A stretch of DNA of 64,000 nt from Sphingomonas arenae. Its GTDB lineage: Bacteria > Pseudomonadota > Alphaproteobacteria > Sphingomonadales > Sphingomonadaceae. Positions 44,091-53,506 of this stretch are shown in pieces. The notes under the pieces are model-generated. The model worked only from the letters and a program-made list of their open reading frames with translations. It was not told the DNA's origin and did no database searches. Numbering within the stretch: position 1 is the first letter of the stretch; every line of letters starts with the position of its first letter. A program made the position numbers and the translations under genes. The stretch covers positions 1-64,000 of the forward strand of contig NZ_JAFFJU010000004.1 in the NCBI RefSeq assembly GCF_016924655.1. The letters are read 5' to 3'.

Positions 44091-44735
44091 ATGGCTTCGC
44101 GTACCGAAACCCGTGATCGCAAGAGTGACAGCAGCAACCGGCGCAAGGCTTCCAGTGAGCGCAGCGCGTTCAGTTTCGGCGGCTCAGGCGCTCAGACCGG
44201 TCCACTTCTCGGAGCTCTCGCAGCCGGTGCGGCGCTTGGCATTGGCGCCAATTGGGCCCGCAAGTTCCTGATGCAGCAGTCCGCTTCCATCGCGGCTGGC
44301 AACGAGTGGGACGAGATCCTCAAACTGGAGCACAAGGCGACCCTGGCCACCTTCGACCTGCTGCTTGCAACCGACGATAGCGAGACCGGCAAGCGTGCAA
44401 CTCTCGTGAAGAAGCTGGCGTATGCCCTTGAAAAGCATGCGCACCAGGAAGAAAACGTGGTTTACCCGGCACTCCGTCAGGCGAACGAGACAGTGGACGC
44501 CGACCATCTTGAGCACGAGCATGGATACGTGAAGACGTTCCTTTACGAGCTCGACAACATGCCCAAGGACTCTCCGGCGTTCCTGGGCCGGGTGCGCGAG
44601 TTCCGCGACCTGATCGCCGAGCACGCGAAGATGGAAGAGGAGCAGGTCTTCCCTCGCTTCAAGGAGAGTCTTTCCGAGGAGCAGGACCAGAAGATCACCG
44701 CGCTGATGAACAAGGAAGGCATGAAGATGCTCTAA
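44091..44735 (+). CDS. Hemerythrin-like (HHE) domain protein with a membrane segment
   Basis: The 214-residue protein has a Ser/Arg-rich start, a Gly/Ala hydrophobic segment (about 40-55), and a four-helix HHE domain with His/Glu ligands in KLEHKATLATFD, EKHAHQEENVVYPAL, LEHEHGYVKTF and AEHAKMEEEQVFPRF. The domain binds a di-iron centre and may sense or store oxygen or handle NO and oxidants. A candidate stress promoter lies upstream and a hairpin terminator region downstream. Confidence 0.88.
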   Translation: MASRTETRDRKSDSSNRRKASSERSAFSFGGSGAQTGPLLGALAAGAALGIGANWARKFLMQQSASIAAGNEWDEILKLEHKATLATFDLLLATDDSETGKRATLVKKLAYALEKHAHQEENVVYPALRQANETVDADHLEHEHGYVKTFLYELDNMPKDSPAFLGRVREFRDLIAEHAKMEEEQVFPRFKESLSEEQDQKITALMNKEGMKML

Positions 44736-44780
44736 GCGCTGAAGCGCAAGAGCACCCCGGCGGAAGCCCGGGTTTAGAAG

Positions 44781-44806
44781 CGGGGCGGCGAGAGTCGCCC
44801 CGTCTT
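44781..44806. terminator. Hairpin between the convergent hemerythrin and dnaE genes
   Basis: CGGGGCG and CGCCCCG (44781-44787 and 44796-44802) form a 7-bp stem with an 8-base loop, followed on the plus strand by TCTT. A weaker CCCGG/CCGGG stem with TTTAG lies just before it (about 44756-44775). It sits between two convergent stops, so it could serve both directions, though T-tracts are poor. Confidence 0.5.
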
Positions 44807-44810
44807 CGTA

Positions 44811-47800
44811 TCAGCCGACCAATGCGAGCTTCGGAGGCTCCTGAACGCCGAGGCTCACCCTCCCCTCTCCCGTGTGCCGCTCCAGCCGGGCAACCAGTTC
44901 TGCATCAAGCGCGAAGTCGCGACCAAGGAGGAGGACGGCTTCACGGCCATCCACAAGAACCGTCGCAAGCCGCACAAGGCCGCTACCACCCTTCGCTCGC
45001 TCCAGTTCAGTGGCGATCCCGGCAACGCAGCGGACGTCCTCGCATCGAATGAGCAGTTCCAGCCGACTGCGTTTGGCGAGCTCGTCCAGCGCCTGGAAGC
45101 GCTTGACCGTCACGCGCGGCTGCTCTTCGCCCGGACGCCGATCGAGCTCCACCGTCAGCAGCCCGCACTGACTTGCCTTTGCTGCGGCTTCGACGTCGGC
45201 GCTGGCTTCATCGTCGAACACCGTGGCATCAAACTGCCCGGCAGCGTCGCTCAGCCGCGCCATGAGGAATCGCCGCCCCTTCTGCGAGGTCCGCCAACGT
45301 GCCTCTTCCACCAGCCCCGCCATGGTGACCGTCGTCCGCCCGCCATCCGCTGGCATCGGCACGGAGCCCAGCTCGCCCGAGGTCCGCACCCGATGAGCCG
45401 CCAGCAGATGCTTGTGGTGGTCGACCGGATGGGCCGAGAAGTAGAAACCGAATGCCTCCCGCTCCTGTGCCATGCGTTCAGCGAGCGTCCAGCGCGCGTC
45501 CCGCGGCAGGCGGATTGGCGGGATCCCGTCATCCGCTCCGCCGAACAGTCCGCCCTGCCCGCTCGTCCGCTGCTCCGCGGCGCTGGCGGCGTGCGCCAGG
45601 ATGATCTCCGCCCCTGCATGCACCGCCGGCCGGTCGGGGTTGAGGCCGTCGAACGCGCCGGCCGCGGCGAGACTCTCCAGCTGGCGCCGGTTGAGCAGCC
45701 GCGGGTCGATCCGTTCGGCAAAATCGTCGAGGCTCTTGAACGGACCCGTCCGCTCCCGCTCCGCGACCAAGCTCGCCATCGCGCCTTCGCCGACGCCCTT
45801 CAGGGCGCCGAGCGCATAACGGACCTTGTTGTCCTCGACGCTGAAGTCCGCCCGGCTGCGGTTGACCTCCGGGGGAAGCAACTCCAGCCCCGACCGCCGC
45901 AGATCCTCCGCGAACAGGCAGAGCTTGTCTGTCTGGTGGATGTCGTAGCTCATCGACGCCGCAAAGAACTCGGCCGGATGATGCGCCTTCAGCCATGCCG
46001 TATGGTAGGCCACCAGAGCGTAGGCCGCCGCGTGACTCTTGTTGAAGCCGTAGCCGGCGAACTTGTCGATCAAGTCGAACAGTTCGTTCGCCCTGGCTTC
46101 CGAAATGGAGTGGGCGGAGCAGCCCTGCACGAATCGGGCACGCTGGGCGTCCATCTCCGCCTGGATCTTCTTGCCCATCGCGCGGCGGAGAAGGTCGGCT
46201 TCACCCAGGCTGTAGCCGGCCAGCACCTGTGCCGCCTGCATGACCTGCTCCTGGTAGACGAAGATGCCGTAGGTTTCCTTCAACACCTCTTCGAGCAGCG
46301 GATGCGGATACTCGATCGGCGCCCGCCCATTCTTGCGGTCGCCGAACAGGGGGATGTTGTCCATCGGCCCCGGCCGATAAAGCGACACCAGCGCGATGAT
46401 GTCCCCGAAACTGGTCGGCCGCACCGCCGCAAGCGTCCGCCGCATCCCCTCGGATTCCAACTGGAAGACGCCAACCGTATCGCCGCGCTGGAGCAGCTCG
46501 TAGACAGCCGGATCGTCCCAGGTCAGGGCGGCATAGTCCACCTCGACCCCGCGCTGCCGCAGCAGGCGCTGCCCTTCCTTGAGTACCGACAGGGTCTTGA
46601 GGCCCAGGAAGTCGAACTTGACCAGCCCCGCCGCCTCGACATGCTTCATGTCGAATTGCGTGACCGGCATGTCCGAGCGCGGGTCCCGATGGAGCGGCAC
46701 CAGCTCCTGCAGCGGCCGATCCCCGATCACCACGCCAGCCGCGTGAGTCGACGCGTGGCGCGGCAAGCCCTCAAGCTTCATCGCCAGGTCGAACAGCCGC
46801 TTGACCTGCGGCTCGTGCCGATACTCGGCGGCGAGTTCGCTCACGCCATTCAGCGACCGTTCCAGCGTCCACGGATCGGTCGGATGGTTCGGCACCAGCT
46901 TGGCCAGGCGGTCGACATGGCCGTAGCTCATCTGCAGCACGCGCCCAGTGTCCTTGAGCACCGCGCGCGCCTTCAGTCGTCCGAAGGTGATGATCTGCGC
47001 CACCCGGTCGCGGCCGTACTTCTGCTGGACGTAGCTGATGACCTTGTCACGATGCGTTTCGCAGAAGTCGATGTCGAAGTCGGGCATCGACACGCGCTCG
47101 GGGTTCAGGAAGCGCTCGAACAGCAGGTTCAGCTCGATCGGGTCGAGGTCGGTGATCGTCAGTGCCCAGGCTACGGCGGAGCCCGCACCCGAACCGCGGC
47201 CCGGCCCCACCGGGATGTCGTTCGCCTTGGCCCACTTGATGAAGTCGGCAACGATCAGGAAGTAGCCGGAGAAGCCCATGCGCGCGATGACGTCCAACTC
47301 GAAGTCGAGCCGATCCCGGTAGCGCGCCTTGTCCTCGTCCGACCGGCCCTCCAGCCGCCAGTTCAACCCGGCATGGGCGTCCCGCCGAAGCTGCTCATCC
47401 TCGTCGTCGCTGAGCCGCGGCAGGATCGGCTTGCGCTTCGGTGCCGCGACCGCACAGCGTTGGGCGATAACGGCGGTGTTGGCCAGCGCTTCGGGTAGGT
47501 CGGCGAACAGCCGCTCCATCTTGGCCGCCGGTTTGAGCCAGGCATGCTCGCTCGACGAAACCCGGTCGCCGCTCTCGATGTACGCGGAACTGGCGATGCA
47601 CAGCAGCGCGTCGTGCGCCGCGTGAAAGCTCTCGTCCACATAGGCTGCCGGGTTGGTCGCGACCAATGGCAGGTCCAGCGCATAGGCAAGATCGATCAAG
47701 GCGCCTTCCGCAGTCTCCTCGATCGCGTCCTCGCGGCGAGAAAGCTCGACGTAGAGGCACTCCGGGAAGATGGCGGCAAGTCGCTGGAGATACTCGCGAG

Positions 47801-48248
47801 CTGCCTGCGCCTGCCCATCGGCCAGCAGCCGAGCCGGCGCCCCCTCGCCGCCGCCGGTCAGGGCGATCAGCCCAACGGCATGCTGCTCCAGCAGGGTGTA
47901 CGTGACGTGCGGAACATCGGAGTCCGGCCGCTCCATGTGCGCGGCGGAGACCAGACGGCAGAGGTTCGCGTAGCCTTCCTCATCCTTTGCGAGCAGCGGC
48001 AGCCAGTCGATGCCGCTCCCCGGCAAGTCTGCGGGCCGGGCGATGCCCAGCGTGGCGCCGATGATCGGTTGCACCCCTTCACCGCCGCAATACTCGCTGA
48101 AGCTCATAGCGGCGTAGAGGCCGTTGCGGTCCGTCAGTCCGACCGCGGGGAAGCCCAGCGCTTTCGCAGCCTTGGCGATGTCCTTCGGCTCCATGGCCCC
48201 TTCGAGCATGGTGAAGCTGGAGAACACACGCAGCGGCACGAACGTCAT
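44811..48248 (-). CDS. dnaE: DNA polymerase III subunit alpha
   Basis: The 1145-residue protein has the normal DnaE length. The N-terminal PHP domain starts FVPLRVFSSFTMLEGAM with a HxH region altered to FSSF, common in alphaproteobacterial DnaE1. The polymerase core shows GPGRGSGAGSAVAWAL, PDFDIDFCETHRDKVI with the catalytic acidic residues, and NKSHAAAYALVAYHTAWLKAHHP. An OB fold lies near the C-terminus. It is the main replicative polymerase. It ends a minus-strand series from proS. Confidence 0.96.
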   Translation of the reverse strand: MTFVPLRVFSSFTMLEGAMEPKDIAKAAKALGFPAVGLTDRNGLYAAMSFSEYCGGEGVQPIIGATLGIARPADLPGSGIDWLPLLAKDEEGYANLCRLVSAAHMERPDSDVPHVTYTLLEQHAVGLIALTGGGEGAPARLLADGQAQAAREYLQRLAAIFPECLYVELSRREDAIEETAEGALIDLAYALDLPLVATNPAAYVDESFHAAHDALLCIASSAYIESGDRVSSSEHAWLKPAAKMERLFADLPEALANTAVIAQRCAVAAPKRKPILPRLSDDEDEQLRRDAHAGLNWRLEGRSDEDKARYRDRLDFELDVIARMGFSGYFLIVADFIKWAKANDIPVGPGRGSGAGSAVAWALTITDLDPIELNLLFERFLNPERVSMPDFDIDFCETHRDKVISYVQQKYGRDRVAQIITFGRLKARAVLKDTGRVLQMSYGHVDRLAKLVPNHPTDPWTLERSLNGVSELAAEYRHEPQVKRLFDLAMKLEGLPRHASTHAAGVVIGDRPLQELVPLHRDPRSDMPVTQFDMKHVEAAGLVKFDFLGLKTLSVLKEGQRLLRQRGVEVDYAALTWDDPAVYELLQRGDTVGVFQLESEGMRRTLAAVRPTSFGDIIALVSLYRPGPMDNIPLFGDRKNGRAPIEYPHPLLEEVLKETYGIFVYQEQVMQAAQVLAGYSLGEADLLRRAMGKKIQAEMDAQRARFVQGCSAHSISEARANELFDLIDKFAGYGFNKSHAAAYALVAYHTAWLKAHHPAEFFAASMSYDIHQTDKLCLFAEDLRRSGLELLPPEVNRSRADFSVEDNKVRYALGALKGVGEGAMASLVAERERTGPFKSLDDFAERIDPRLLNRRQLESLAAAGAFDGLNPDRPAVHAGAEIILAHAASAAEQRTSGQGGLFGGADDGIPPIRLPRDARWTLAERMAQEREAFGFYFSAHPVDHHKHLLAAHRVRTSGELGSVPMPADGGRTTVTMAGLVEEARWRTSQKGRRFLMARLSDAAGQFDATVFDDEASADVEAAAKASQCGLLTVELDRRPGEEQPRVTVKRFQALDELAKRSRLELLIRCEDVRCVAGIATELERAKGGSGLVRLATVLVDGREAVLLLGRDFALDAELVARLERHTGEGRVSLGVQEPPKLALVG

Positions 48249-48308
48249 GCGTCGACTATAAGCGCCCGGCGCCTGAGGGGAAGCTGAAGCACCGGACTTA
48301 TCCCCAGC

Positions 48309-49550
48309 TTAGCGAGGCCTCCACCTGTCGTTGATGATGTCGCGGATCTCCCGGATACGGTCGTTGTACGCCCCAGCGATGCAGTTGTCGCTGGTGCAGC
48401 GATCCCGGTACGCAAGGAACGTGCCGCGGGTCCGTTGCAGAAGCGCGCGCTGCTCTGGCGAGGCCTGACGCACGGCCCCGAAGAACTCCGCAGACATGCG
48501 TCGATCCAGCGCTGCCAGGCGGTCGCTGCGGCAGACCGCTACCTCGCCCCGCGTGCGCGCGTCGGCGCAGTTGAAGCTGGGCCTCGCGGAGACCGTGGGT
48601 GCCGGCGCAGGCTCTGGCTGGCGTGGCGCAGGTGCCGCTTGCTCCGGCAGGTCGGCCGAAGGAGCCGGGGCGGGTCGAGGCGCAGCCGGAGCACCCTCGA
48701 CGTTCGGCGCGACGGCAGGCTCAGCGGTCGCCGGATTTTGGGCTGGGAGCCCAGGCTGGCCACCCACCCGCGCCAGCGTTGCGAGCGGGACCACGATGCT
48801 GTCGGCGCCGCTGAGTGTCACGACATCGCCGCTGCGGTCCGCCGTGGGCTGAAGGGCATAATCGGCCTGAGCGCTTAGGGTTCGGCGGCCACCGACTACG
48901 CTCACGCCGGGGGGAAGGTCGAGTGCGATATTACCTGAGCAGACAAGGGTGCCAAGCTCCTCATCCTGCTGCTTCACGACTGGCGAGGTCACCCGGACAA
49001 CCGCATAGGCGGAGAGCTGATCGAATGCACCTGCGTCGCTGCCTCGAACCTGAGCGGCGCGGCGGAAGAGCTCCCGCTTCACCAGGTCATACGTCTGCTG
49101 GCTTCCGCAGCGTTGGTCGGCTGTGGCGGTGGTTTCCTGCGCCGCGCCAGCCTGGGTGTCCTCAAGGCGGTCTTCGCCGGGACCGGAACGGGTCATGCGA
49201 TAGGCGAGCCAACCCACGAGTAACAAGGCGGCAAGGGTCCCAAGGACCACGATCAGCCGCAACCTCGAGCGCTTAGGCTCGGAGGCTACACTCCGCGGCG
49301 GTACATCCCGCGAACGACTGTCGAAATCCCGCCTCGGATCATGACGCGGATCGTCGCGGTAATCGTAGCGAGGATCGGGACCGGCCCTGTCGAAAGCTGC
49401 GTCTTCGTCCCGTTGATGGTACCATGGGTCGGGATCGCTTCGGCCGAGGCGCTCATCCGGCTCGCCGCGGTCGTAGCGCGGATCTAGACCACGAGGGGTC
49501 CGGGGACGTTGAAAACGCGGGTCGAACGGGTCGGAGGGACGATCTGGCAT
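48309..49550 (-). CDS. Membrane-anchored protein with LprI-like C-terminal domain
   Basis: The 413-residue protein has a long Arg/Asp/Pro-rich cytoplasmic N-terminus (about 1-90), one membrane helix (LIVVLGTLAALLLVGWLAY) and a periplasmic part with a Pro/Ala-rich linker. The final 85 residues match the LprI/DUF1311 pattern: FNCADARTRGEVAVCRSDRL, then RDRCTSDNCIAGAYNDRI with four Cys. LprI-type domains inhibit lysozyme in mycobacteria; here the role is unknown. It lies between lolD and dnaE. Confidence 0.78.
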   Translation of the reverse strand: MPDRPSDPFDPRFQRPRTPRGLDPRYDRGEPDERLGRSDPDPWYHQRDEDAAFDRAGPDPRYDYRDDPRHDPRRDFDSRSRDVPPRSVASEPKRSRLRLIVVLGTLAALLLVGWLAYRMTRSGPGEDRLEDTQAGAAQETTATADQRCGSQQTYDLVKRELFRRAAQVRGSDAGAFDQLSAYAVVRVTSPVVKQQDEELGTLVCSGNIALDLPPGVSVVGGRRTLSAQADYALQPTADRSGDVVTLSGADSIVVPLATLARVGGQPGLPAQNPATAEPAVAPNVEGAPAAPRPAPAPSADLPEQAAPAPRQPEPAPAPTVSARPSFNCADARTRGEVAVCRSDRLAALDRRMSAEFFGAVRQASPEQRALLQRTRGTFLAYRDRCTSDNCIAGAYNDRIREIRDIINDRWRPR

Positions 49551-49585
49551 GCAGGGCGGAACGCGCTGCTCCGCAATCGGTGCCC

Positions 49586-50260
49586 CTACTCGAGATGACC
49601 TTCGTGGAGCCGGACAACCCGGTCCATCTTGCGGGCGAGGCGCTCGTTGTGCGTCGCGACAAGCGCAGCACTTCCTTCCCCCCTGACGAGCCCGAGGAAC
49701 TCCGCCAGCACCACGTCCGCTGTAGCCTCGTCCAAATTTCCTGTCGGCTCATCCGCCAAGACCAGCGGGGGACGATTTGCGAGCGCGCGAGCAACCGCCA
49801 CCCGCTGCTGTTCGCCCCCGGACAATTTGGCCGGCCGATGATCCAGCCGCGCGCCAAGGCCGAGCGTAGTGAGCAACTGCTCAGCCCGGGACCGCGCCGT
49901 CTCCGGCGCGGCATCGCGGATGAGCTGCGGCAGCATGACGTTTTCAACCGCGTTGAAGTCCGCGAGCAGGTGATGGAACTGGTAGACGAAGCCGAGCGCA
50001 TCGCGCCGCAGTTCCGTCCGCGCATCATTGTCCAGCGTGCTCGCCTCCCGGCCACCGATCCGGATCGAGCCCGAGAAGCCACCTTCCAGAAGCCCGACCG
50101 CTTGGAGCAGTGTCGACTTGCCCGAACCTGACGGCCCGAGCAGCGCCACGATCTCTCCTGGCTGCACGGCGAGGTTGATGCCGCGCAAGACGTGAATGGT
50201 GACGTCACCCTGGGTGAAGCTCCGCCGCAGGTCACGGGTCTCCAGAACCGGTTCACTCAT
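49586..50260 (-). CDS. lolD: Lipoprotein-releasing ABC transporter ATPase LolD
   Basis: The 224-residue ABC ATPase has Walker [10 protein letters not shown], the signature [15 protein letters not shown], and Walker [13 protein letters not shown]. The type and its pairing with a LolC/E permease overlapping by eight bases identify LolD. The complex extracts outer-membrane lipoproteins from the inner membrane and hands them to LolA. The product starts [15 protein letters not shown]. Confidence 0.94.
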   Translation of the reverse strand: MSEPVLETRDLRRSFTQGDVTIHVLRGINLAVQPGEIVALLGPSGSGKSTLLQAVGLLEGGFSGSIRIGGREASTLDNDARTELRRDALGFVYQFHHLLADFNAVENVMLPQLIRDAAPETARSRAEQLLTTLGLGARLDHRPAKLSGGEQQRVAVARALANRPPLVLADEPTGNLDEATADVVLAEFLGLVRGEGSAALVATHNERLARKMDRVVRLHEGHLE

Positions 50261-51503
50261 AGCGCAACACCTGCACGGGGTCCGTGCTCGCGGCCTTCCA
50301 CGCAGGGTAAAGCGTGGACAGGAAGGACAGCAGCAGCGCCAGGAGGACGATGGCCGTGACCTCGACCGGGTCGGTCTTGCTCGGCAACTCGGACAGGAAG
50401 CGCACCGACGGGTCCCAGAGGTTCTGCCCGGTGACCAGCTGGATGAAGTTCACCACATTCTGCCGGAAGAACAGGAAAACCGCGCCAAGGATTGCGCCCA
50501 GGATGATCCCCAACGAACCAATGGTGACGCCGACAGTCACGAAGATCTTCATCATCCCCCGCCTGCTCGCCCCCATGGTGCGCAGGATGGCGATGTCCCG
50601 GGTCTTGGCCCGCACCAGCATGATGAGAGACGAGAGGATGTTGAACACCGCCACAAGGATAATCAGGGACAGGACGACGAACATCGCCACGCGTTCGACT
50701 TCGAGGGCCTCGAACAGGGCGGAGTTCATGGACCGCCAATCAACAACCACACCCTTGCCACGGACGATAGGCTCGAGAGCGGAGAGCTGGGCCTGGATCT
50801 TGTCCGGCTCCGCAACCTCCACCTCCACCATGCCGACATCGTCTCCCAGCATCAGGAGGTTCTGGGCGTCCTCGATCGGCATCACCACGAATGCGTTGTC
50901 GTAATCGTAAACCCCGACTTCGAAGGTCGCTGCCACGGTGTAGCTCACGATCCGAGGCACGGTGCCGATCGGAGTTGACCGGCCTTCGGGGCTGATCAGG
51001 CTGATCTCCCCACCCGGGTAGGTCCCGAGCGCTTCCGCCAGACGGGAGCCGATCGCCACGCGGTTGCTCCCTGGCGTAAGGCTGCCGATGTCACCCGACT
51101 TCACGTTGTTCGCGATCGCGGGGTTGTTGCGGATGTCCTGAACCCGCATGCCGCGCACCAGTACGCCTTCGACACGACCGTTGGCACTGGCCATCAGGGG
51201 CTGCTCCACCAGCGGTGTCGCCGACGTGACGCCCGGAACTTGCCGCGCCCGCTCAGCGACCTCCTGCCACCCGGCGAGCCGTCCGTCATAGCCCTGCACG
51301 ATCGCATGGCCGTTCAGGCCGACGATCTTGTCGAACAGCTCCGCCCGGAAGCCGTTCATCACACTCATGACAATGATCAGCGCTGCGACGCCGAGTGCGA
51401 CCGCACCAAGGCTGATCGCCGCCACAAGGAAGATGAAACCCTCGCCCTTGCCGGGCAGCAGGTATCGCTTGGCGATCGTCCGTTCGTAGCGGTTGAGGAT
51501 CAC
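50253..51503 (-). CDS. lolC: Lipoprotein-releasing ABC transporter permease LolC/E
   Basis: The 416-residue protein has four membrane helices (one near 20-45, three in the last 150 residues) and a large periplasmic domain between. The N-terminus [20 protein letters not shown] and the [21 protein letters not shown] segment are typical. A single permease suggests a LolF-type homodimer with both LolC and LolE roles. The start overlaps the proS stop (ATGA at 51500-51503). Confidence 0.93.
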   Translation of the reverse strand: MILNRYERTIAKRYLLPGKGEGFIFLVAAISLGAVALGVAALIIVMSVMNGFRAELFDKIVGLNGHAIVQGYDGRLAGWQEVAERARQVPGVTSATPLVEQPLMASANGRVEGVLVRGMRVQDIRNNPAIANNVKSGDIGSLTPGSNRVAIGSRLAEALGTYPGGEISLISPEGRSTPIGTVPRIVSYTVAATFEVGVYDYDNAFVVMPIEDAQNLLMLGDDVGMVEVEVAEPDKIQAQLSALEPIVRGKGVVVDWRSMNSALFEALEVERVAMFVVLSLIILVAVFNILSSLIMLVRAKTRDIAILRTMGASRRGMMKIFVTVGVTIGSLGIILGAILGAVFLFFRQNVVNFIQLVTGQNLWDPSVRFLSELPSKTDPVEVTAIVLLALLLSFLSTLYPAWKAASTDPVQVLRYE

Positions 51504-52822
51504 GCGGTGAGCCTCGCCATGACGCTCTCGAGGCTCAGCTGCTCACGCACTCCGGTTCGTCGACTCTTGAGTTCAACCACGCCTGTGGCGAGACCGCGCG
51601 GGCCGATGATCACCTGCCAGGGCAATCCCATCAGATCCATGCCGGCGAGCTTGGCCCCGCCCCGCTCATCGCGATCGTCGTACAGCGTCTCCACTCCTGC
51701 AGCGTTCAGCTGCGCGTAAAGACCCTCTGCCGCCTGAATGCTCGCTTGATCATCGCCCCGCATGGTGACGATCCCGACCTTCCATGGCGCGACCGCTTCC
51801 GGCCAGATGATCCCAGCCTCGTCATGGCTCGCTTCGATGATCGCGCCGACCAGCCGCGACACGCCAACGCCATAGCTGCCCATGTGCGGAGTGATCATGT
51901 CGCCCCCGCGGCCGGAGACACGCAGCCCCATGGCGTCGCTGTACTTGGTCCCGAAGTAGAAGATGTGCCCCACTTCGATCCCGCGGCCCTGACGCCGGCG
52001 GTCGGCGCTGACTTCGGCCCAGCGTGCCTCGTCATGCGTCTCGTCGGTCGCGGCATAGGTGCCGCTGACCTCGTCGAACAAGGCCTGGAGCCCCGTGGCG
52101 TCACCGTAGGCCAGCCCCTCGCGTTCCCAGTCCATATCCTCGAAGTGGCTGTCGTAGAAGACTTCGCTTTCCCCGGTGGGCGCGAGCACGATGAACTCAT
52201 GGCTGAGGTCGCCACCGATCGGACCCGACGCTGCCTTCATCGGCACCGCCTTGATGCCCATCCGCTTGAACGTGCGCAAATAGGCAAGCAGCTGCGTGTA
52301 ATAGCTGTGCCGCGCGCCGGCTTCGTCGAGATCGAAGCTGTAGGCATCCTTCATCAGGAACTCGCGCCCGCGCATCACCCCGAAGCGAGGCCGAACCTCG
52401 TCCCGGAACTTCCACTGAATGTGGTAGAGCGTCCTGGGCAGGTCGCGGTAACTCTTGACGTCATCGCGGAAGAGAGCGGTCAGCATCTCCTCGTTGGTCG
52501 GGCCGTAGAGCATCTCACGGTCGTGTCGGTCGCGGATGCGCAGCATCTCCGGGCCGTAAGCGTCGTATCGCCCGCTCTCCCGCCACAGCTCGGCGGGCTG
52601 GATCGTAGGCATAAGCATCTCGATGGAGCCGGCGCGATCCTGTTCCTCACGAACGATCTGCTCGATCTTGCGAAGGACACGCCAGCCAAGCGGCAGCCAG
52701 GCGTAGATGCCGGCCGCCATCTGACGGATCAGGCCGGCGCGGAGCATCAGCTTGTGGCTGACGATCTGGGCGTCCGAGGGACTCTCCTTGAGAACCGGGA
52801 GAAAGGCTTGAGAGAGGCGCAT
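51500..52822 (-). CDS. proS: Prolyl-tRNA synthetase (alphaproteobacterial short form)
   Basis: The 440-residue class II synthetase has motif 2 ([28 protein letters not shown] region, near residues 135-165) and motif 3 ([12 protein letters not shown]). Its length matches the form lacking the editing insertion, usual in alphaproteobacteria. It charges tRNA-Pro. It is first in a minus-strand run proS-lolC-lolD-LprI-like-dnaE. Nested inverted repeats lie 40-86 bases upstream of its start. Confidence 0.95.
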   Translation of the reverse strand: MRLSQAFLPVLKESPSDAQIVSHKLMLRAGLIRQMAAGIYAWLPLGWRVLRKIEQIVREEQDRAGSIEMLMPTIQPAELWRESGRYDAYGPEMLRIRDRHDREMLYGPTNEEMLTALFRDDVKSYRDLPRTLYHIQWKFRDEVRPRFGVMRGREFLMKDAYSFDLDEAGARHSYYTQLLAYLRTFKRMGIKAVPMKAASGPIGGDLSHEFIVLAPTGESEVFYDSHFEDMDWEREGLAYGDATGLQALFDEVSGTYAATDETHDEARWAEVSADRRRQGRGIEVGHIFYFGTKYSDAMGLRVSGRGGDMITPHMGSYGVGVSRLVGAIIEASHDEAGIIWPEAVAPWKVGIVTMRGDDQASIQAAEGLYAQLNAAGVETLYDDRDERGGAKLAGMDLMGLPWQVIIGPRGLATGVVELKSRRTGVREQLSLESVMARLTA

Positions 52823-52861
52823 GGGGCAAGCGCTCTAGTCAGAGGGCGCTCCGCTGGCAAT

Positions 52862-52908
52862 GCAGCAGCCCTGTGTCGGGAACAACACAGCCGATGCGCT
52901 TTTGCTGC
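52862..52908. repeat. Nested inverted repeats upstream of proS
   Basis: Outer arms GCAGCA (52862-52867) and TGCTGC (52903-52908) enclose inner arms CTGTGT (52871-52876) and ACACAG (52885-52890). On the minus strand this would be a two-part hairpin in the proS leader. It may also belong to an RNA on either strand. No function is assigned. Confidence 0.35.
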
Positions 52909-52959
52909 TCGCTTGGGCTTTCCCGCGTGACAAACAGGTGAGTTGAAGCCTAGCACTTG

Positions 52960-53109
52960 GGTTCCAAGCGAATTCAGGGCTTTGGCCCGGGGTTCGGGAG
53001 GCTGTGGGTGCCGGCGCTTTGCGCTGCACTCAGGCAACACTCCATAGGGGGCTGACGAGCAATCGTCACGCGGGCGCCCGGATCGGAAACGGTCCGGGCG
53101 TTTGCTTTT
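52960..53109 (+). ncRNA. Candidate structured RNA ending in an intrinsic terminator
   Basis: This region lies in the only gene-free stretch above 300 bases (52823-53176). It holds a GCGC-TTT-GCGC hairpin near 53015, a perfect hairpin TGACGA-gcaa-TCGTCA (53053-53068) with a GNRA loop, and the terminator at 53075-53109. No reading frame explains a terminator here. A weak promoter-like GTGACA-N18-TAGCAC starts at 52927. It could be a small RNA (a 6S-like RNA should be tested) or an attenuated leader for the his operon. Ends are estimates. Confidence 0.35.
53075..53109 (+). terminator. Strong Rho-independent terminator upstream of the his operon
   Basis: Arms CGCCCGGATC (53075-53084) and GGTCCGGGCG (53091-53100) pair with one G-U; an extra G-C closes a GAAA tetraloop, giving 11 pairs. 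TTTGCTTTT follows at once (53101-53109). It is oriented on the plus strand, 68 bases before the yerC start. Confidence 0.85.
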
Positions 53110-53141
53110 CGGGTTGCGCTTGCCCGCGCCAATCTCTAGTG

Positions 53142-53175
53142 GGTCGTTCCACTGTATTAACACGTTGGAACGACC
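53142..53175 (+). promoter_or_regulatory. Operator-like perfect inverted repeat before yerC-his
   Basis: GGTCGTTCCA (53142-53151) and TGGAACGACC (53166-53175) are perfect 10-base arms around a 14-base A/T-richer centre that contains TATTAA, a possible -10 element. The right arm ends one base before the yerC ATG, so there is no separate ribosome site. Such a dyad beside a gene for a TrpR-type DNA-binding protein is probably its own operator. Binding is inferred. Confidence 0.6.
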
Positions 53176-53176
53176 G

Positions 53177-53506
53177 ATGGCGACCGCCGCCACAATCCTG
53201 CAGCCCACCCGTGACGAGCAACAGCTCTGCGAAGACCTGTGTCGCGCCCTCCTCACACCGGAAAGCCCGGAGGAGATGCGTCGCCTGCTCGTGGACCTCT
53301 GCACCCCCGCCGAGATCCGCACGCTTGCCGAGCGCTGGCACGTTGCCCGCCTGCTCGACGGCACTGATCTCTCTTACCGTGACATCCACGACAGTACGGG
53401 GGTCAGCACCACCACCATCGTCCGCATCGCCCGCTTCCTCCGCCAGGAGCCGCACCAAGGCTACCGCCGGGCCATCGACACGCTGGAGGGCGACAATGCT
53501 GGTTGA
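53177..53506 (+). CDS. yerC: TrpR/YerC-family regulator heading the his operon
   Basis: The ATG at 53177 gives 109 residues. The all-helical protein matches the YerC/YecD TrpR-related family: LTPESPEEMRRLLVDLCTPAE, then LAERWHVARLL, and a helix-turn-helix at about 66-88 (SYRDIHDSTGVSTTTIVRIA). TrpR relatives bind palindromic DNA as dimers with an amino-acid-type co-repressor. It overlaps hisG by 11 bases and so belongs to the operon. It may sense histidine or an intermediate; the ligand is not known. Confidence 0.88.
   Translation: MATAATILQPTRDEQQLCEDLCRALLTPESPEEMRRLLVDLCTPAEIRTLAERWHVARLLDGTDLSYRDIHDSTGVSTTTIVRIARFLRQEPHQGYRRAIDTLEGDNAG

Noticed and set aside
44874-47498. An 874-codon plus-strand open frame
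   Set aside because: It is the antisense shadow of dnaE. It has no domain pattern and the minus frame is an obvious polymerase; long antisense frames are common at high GC.
52862-53075. T-box or His leader peptide for the his operon
   Set aside because: No T-box sequence or specifier-like loop is seen, and the one short frame in the gap (from 52860) has no His codons.
53004-53495. In-frame extension of hisG back to 53004
   Set aside because: It crosses the terminator, the inverted repeat and yerC in a different frame; the ATG at 53496 gives a normal long-form HisG.
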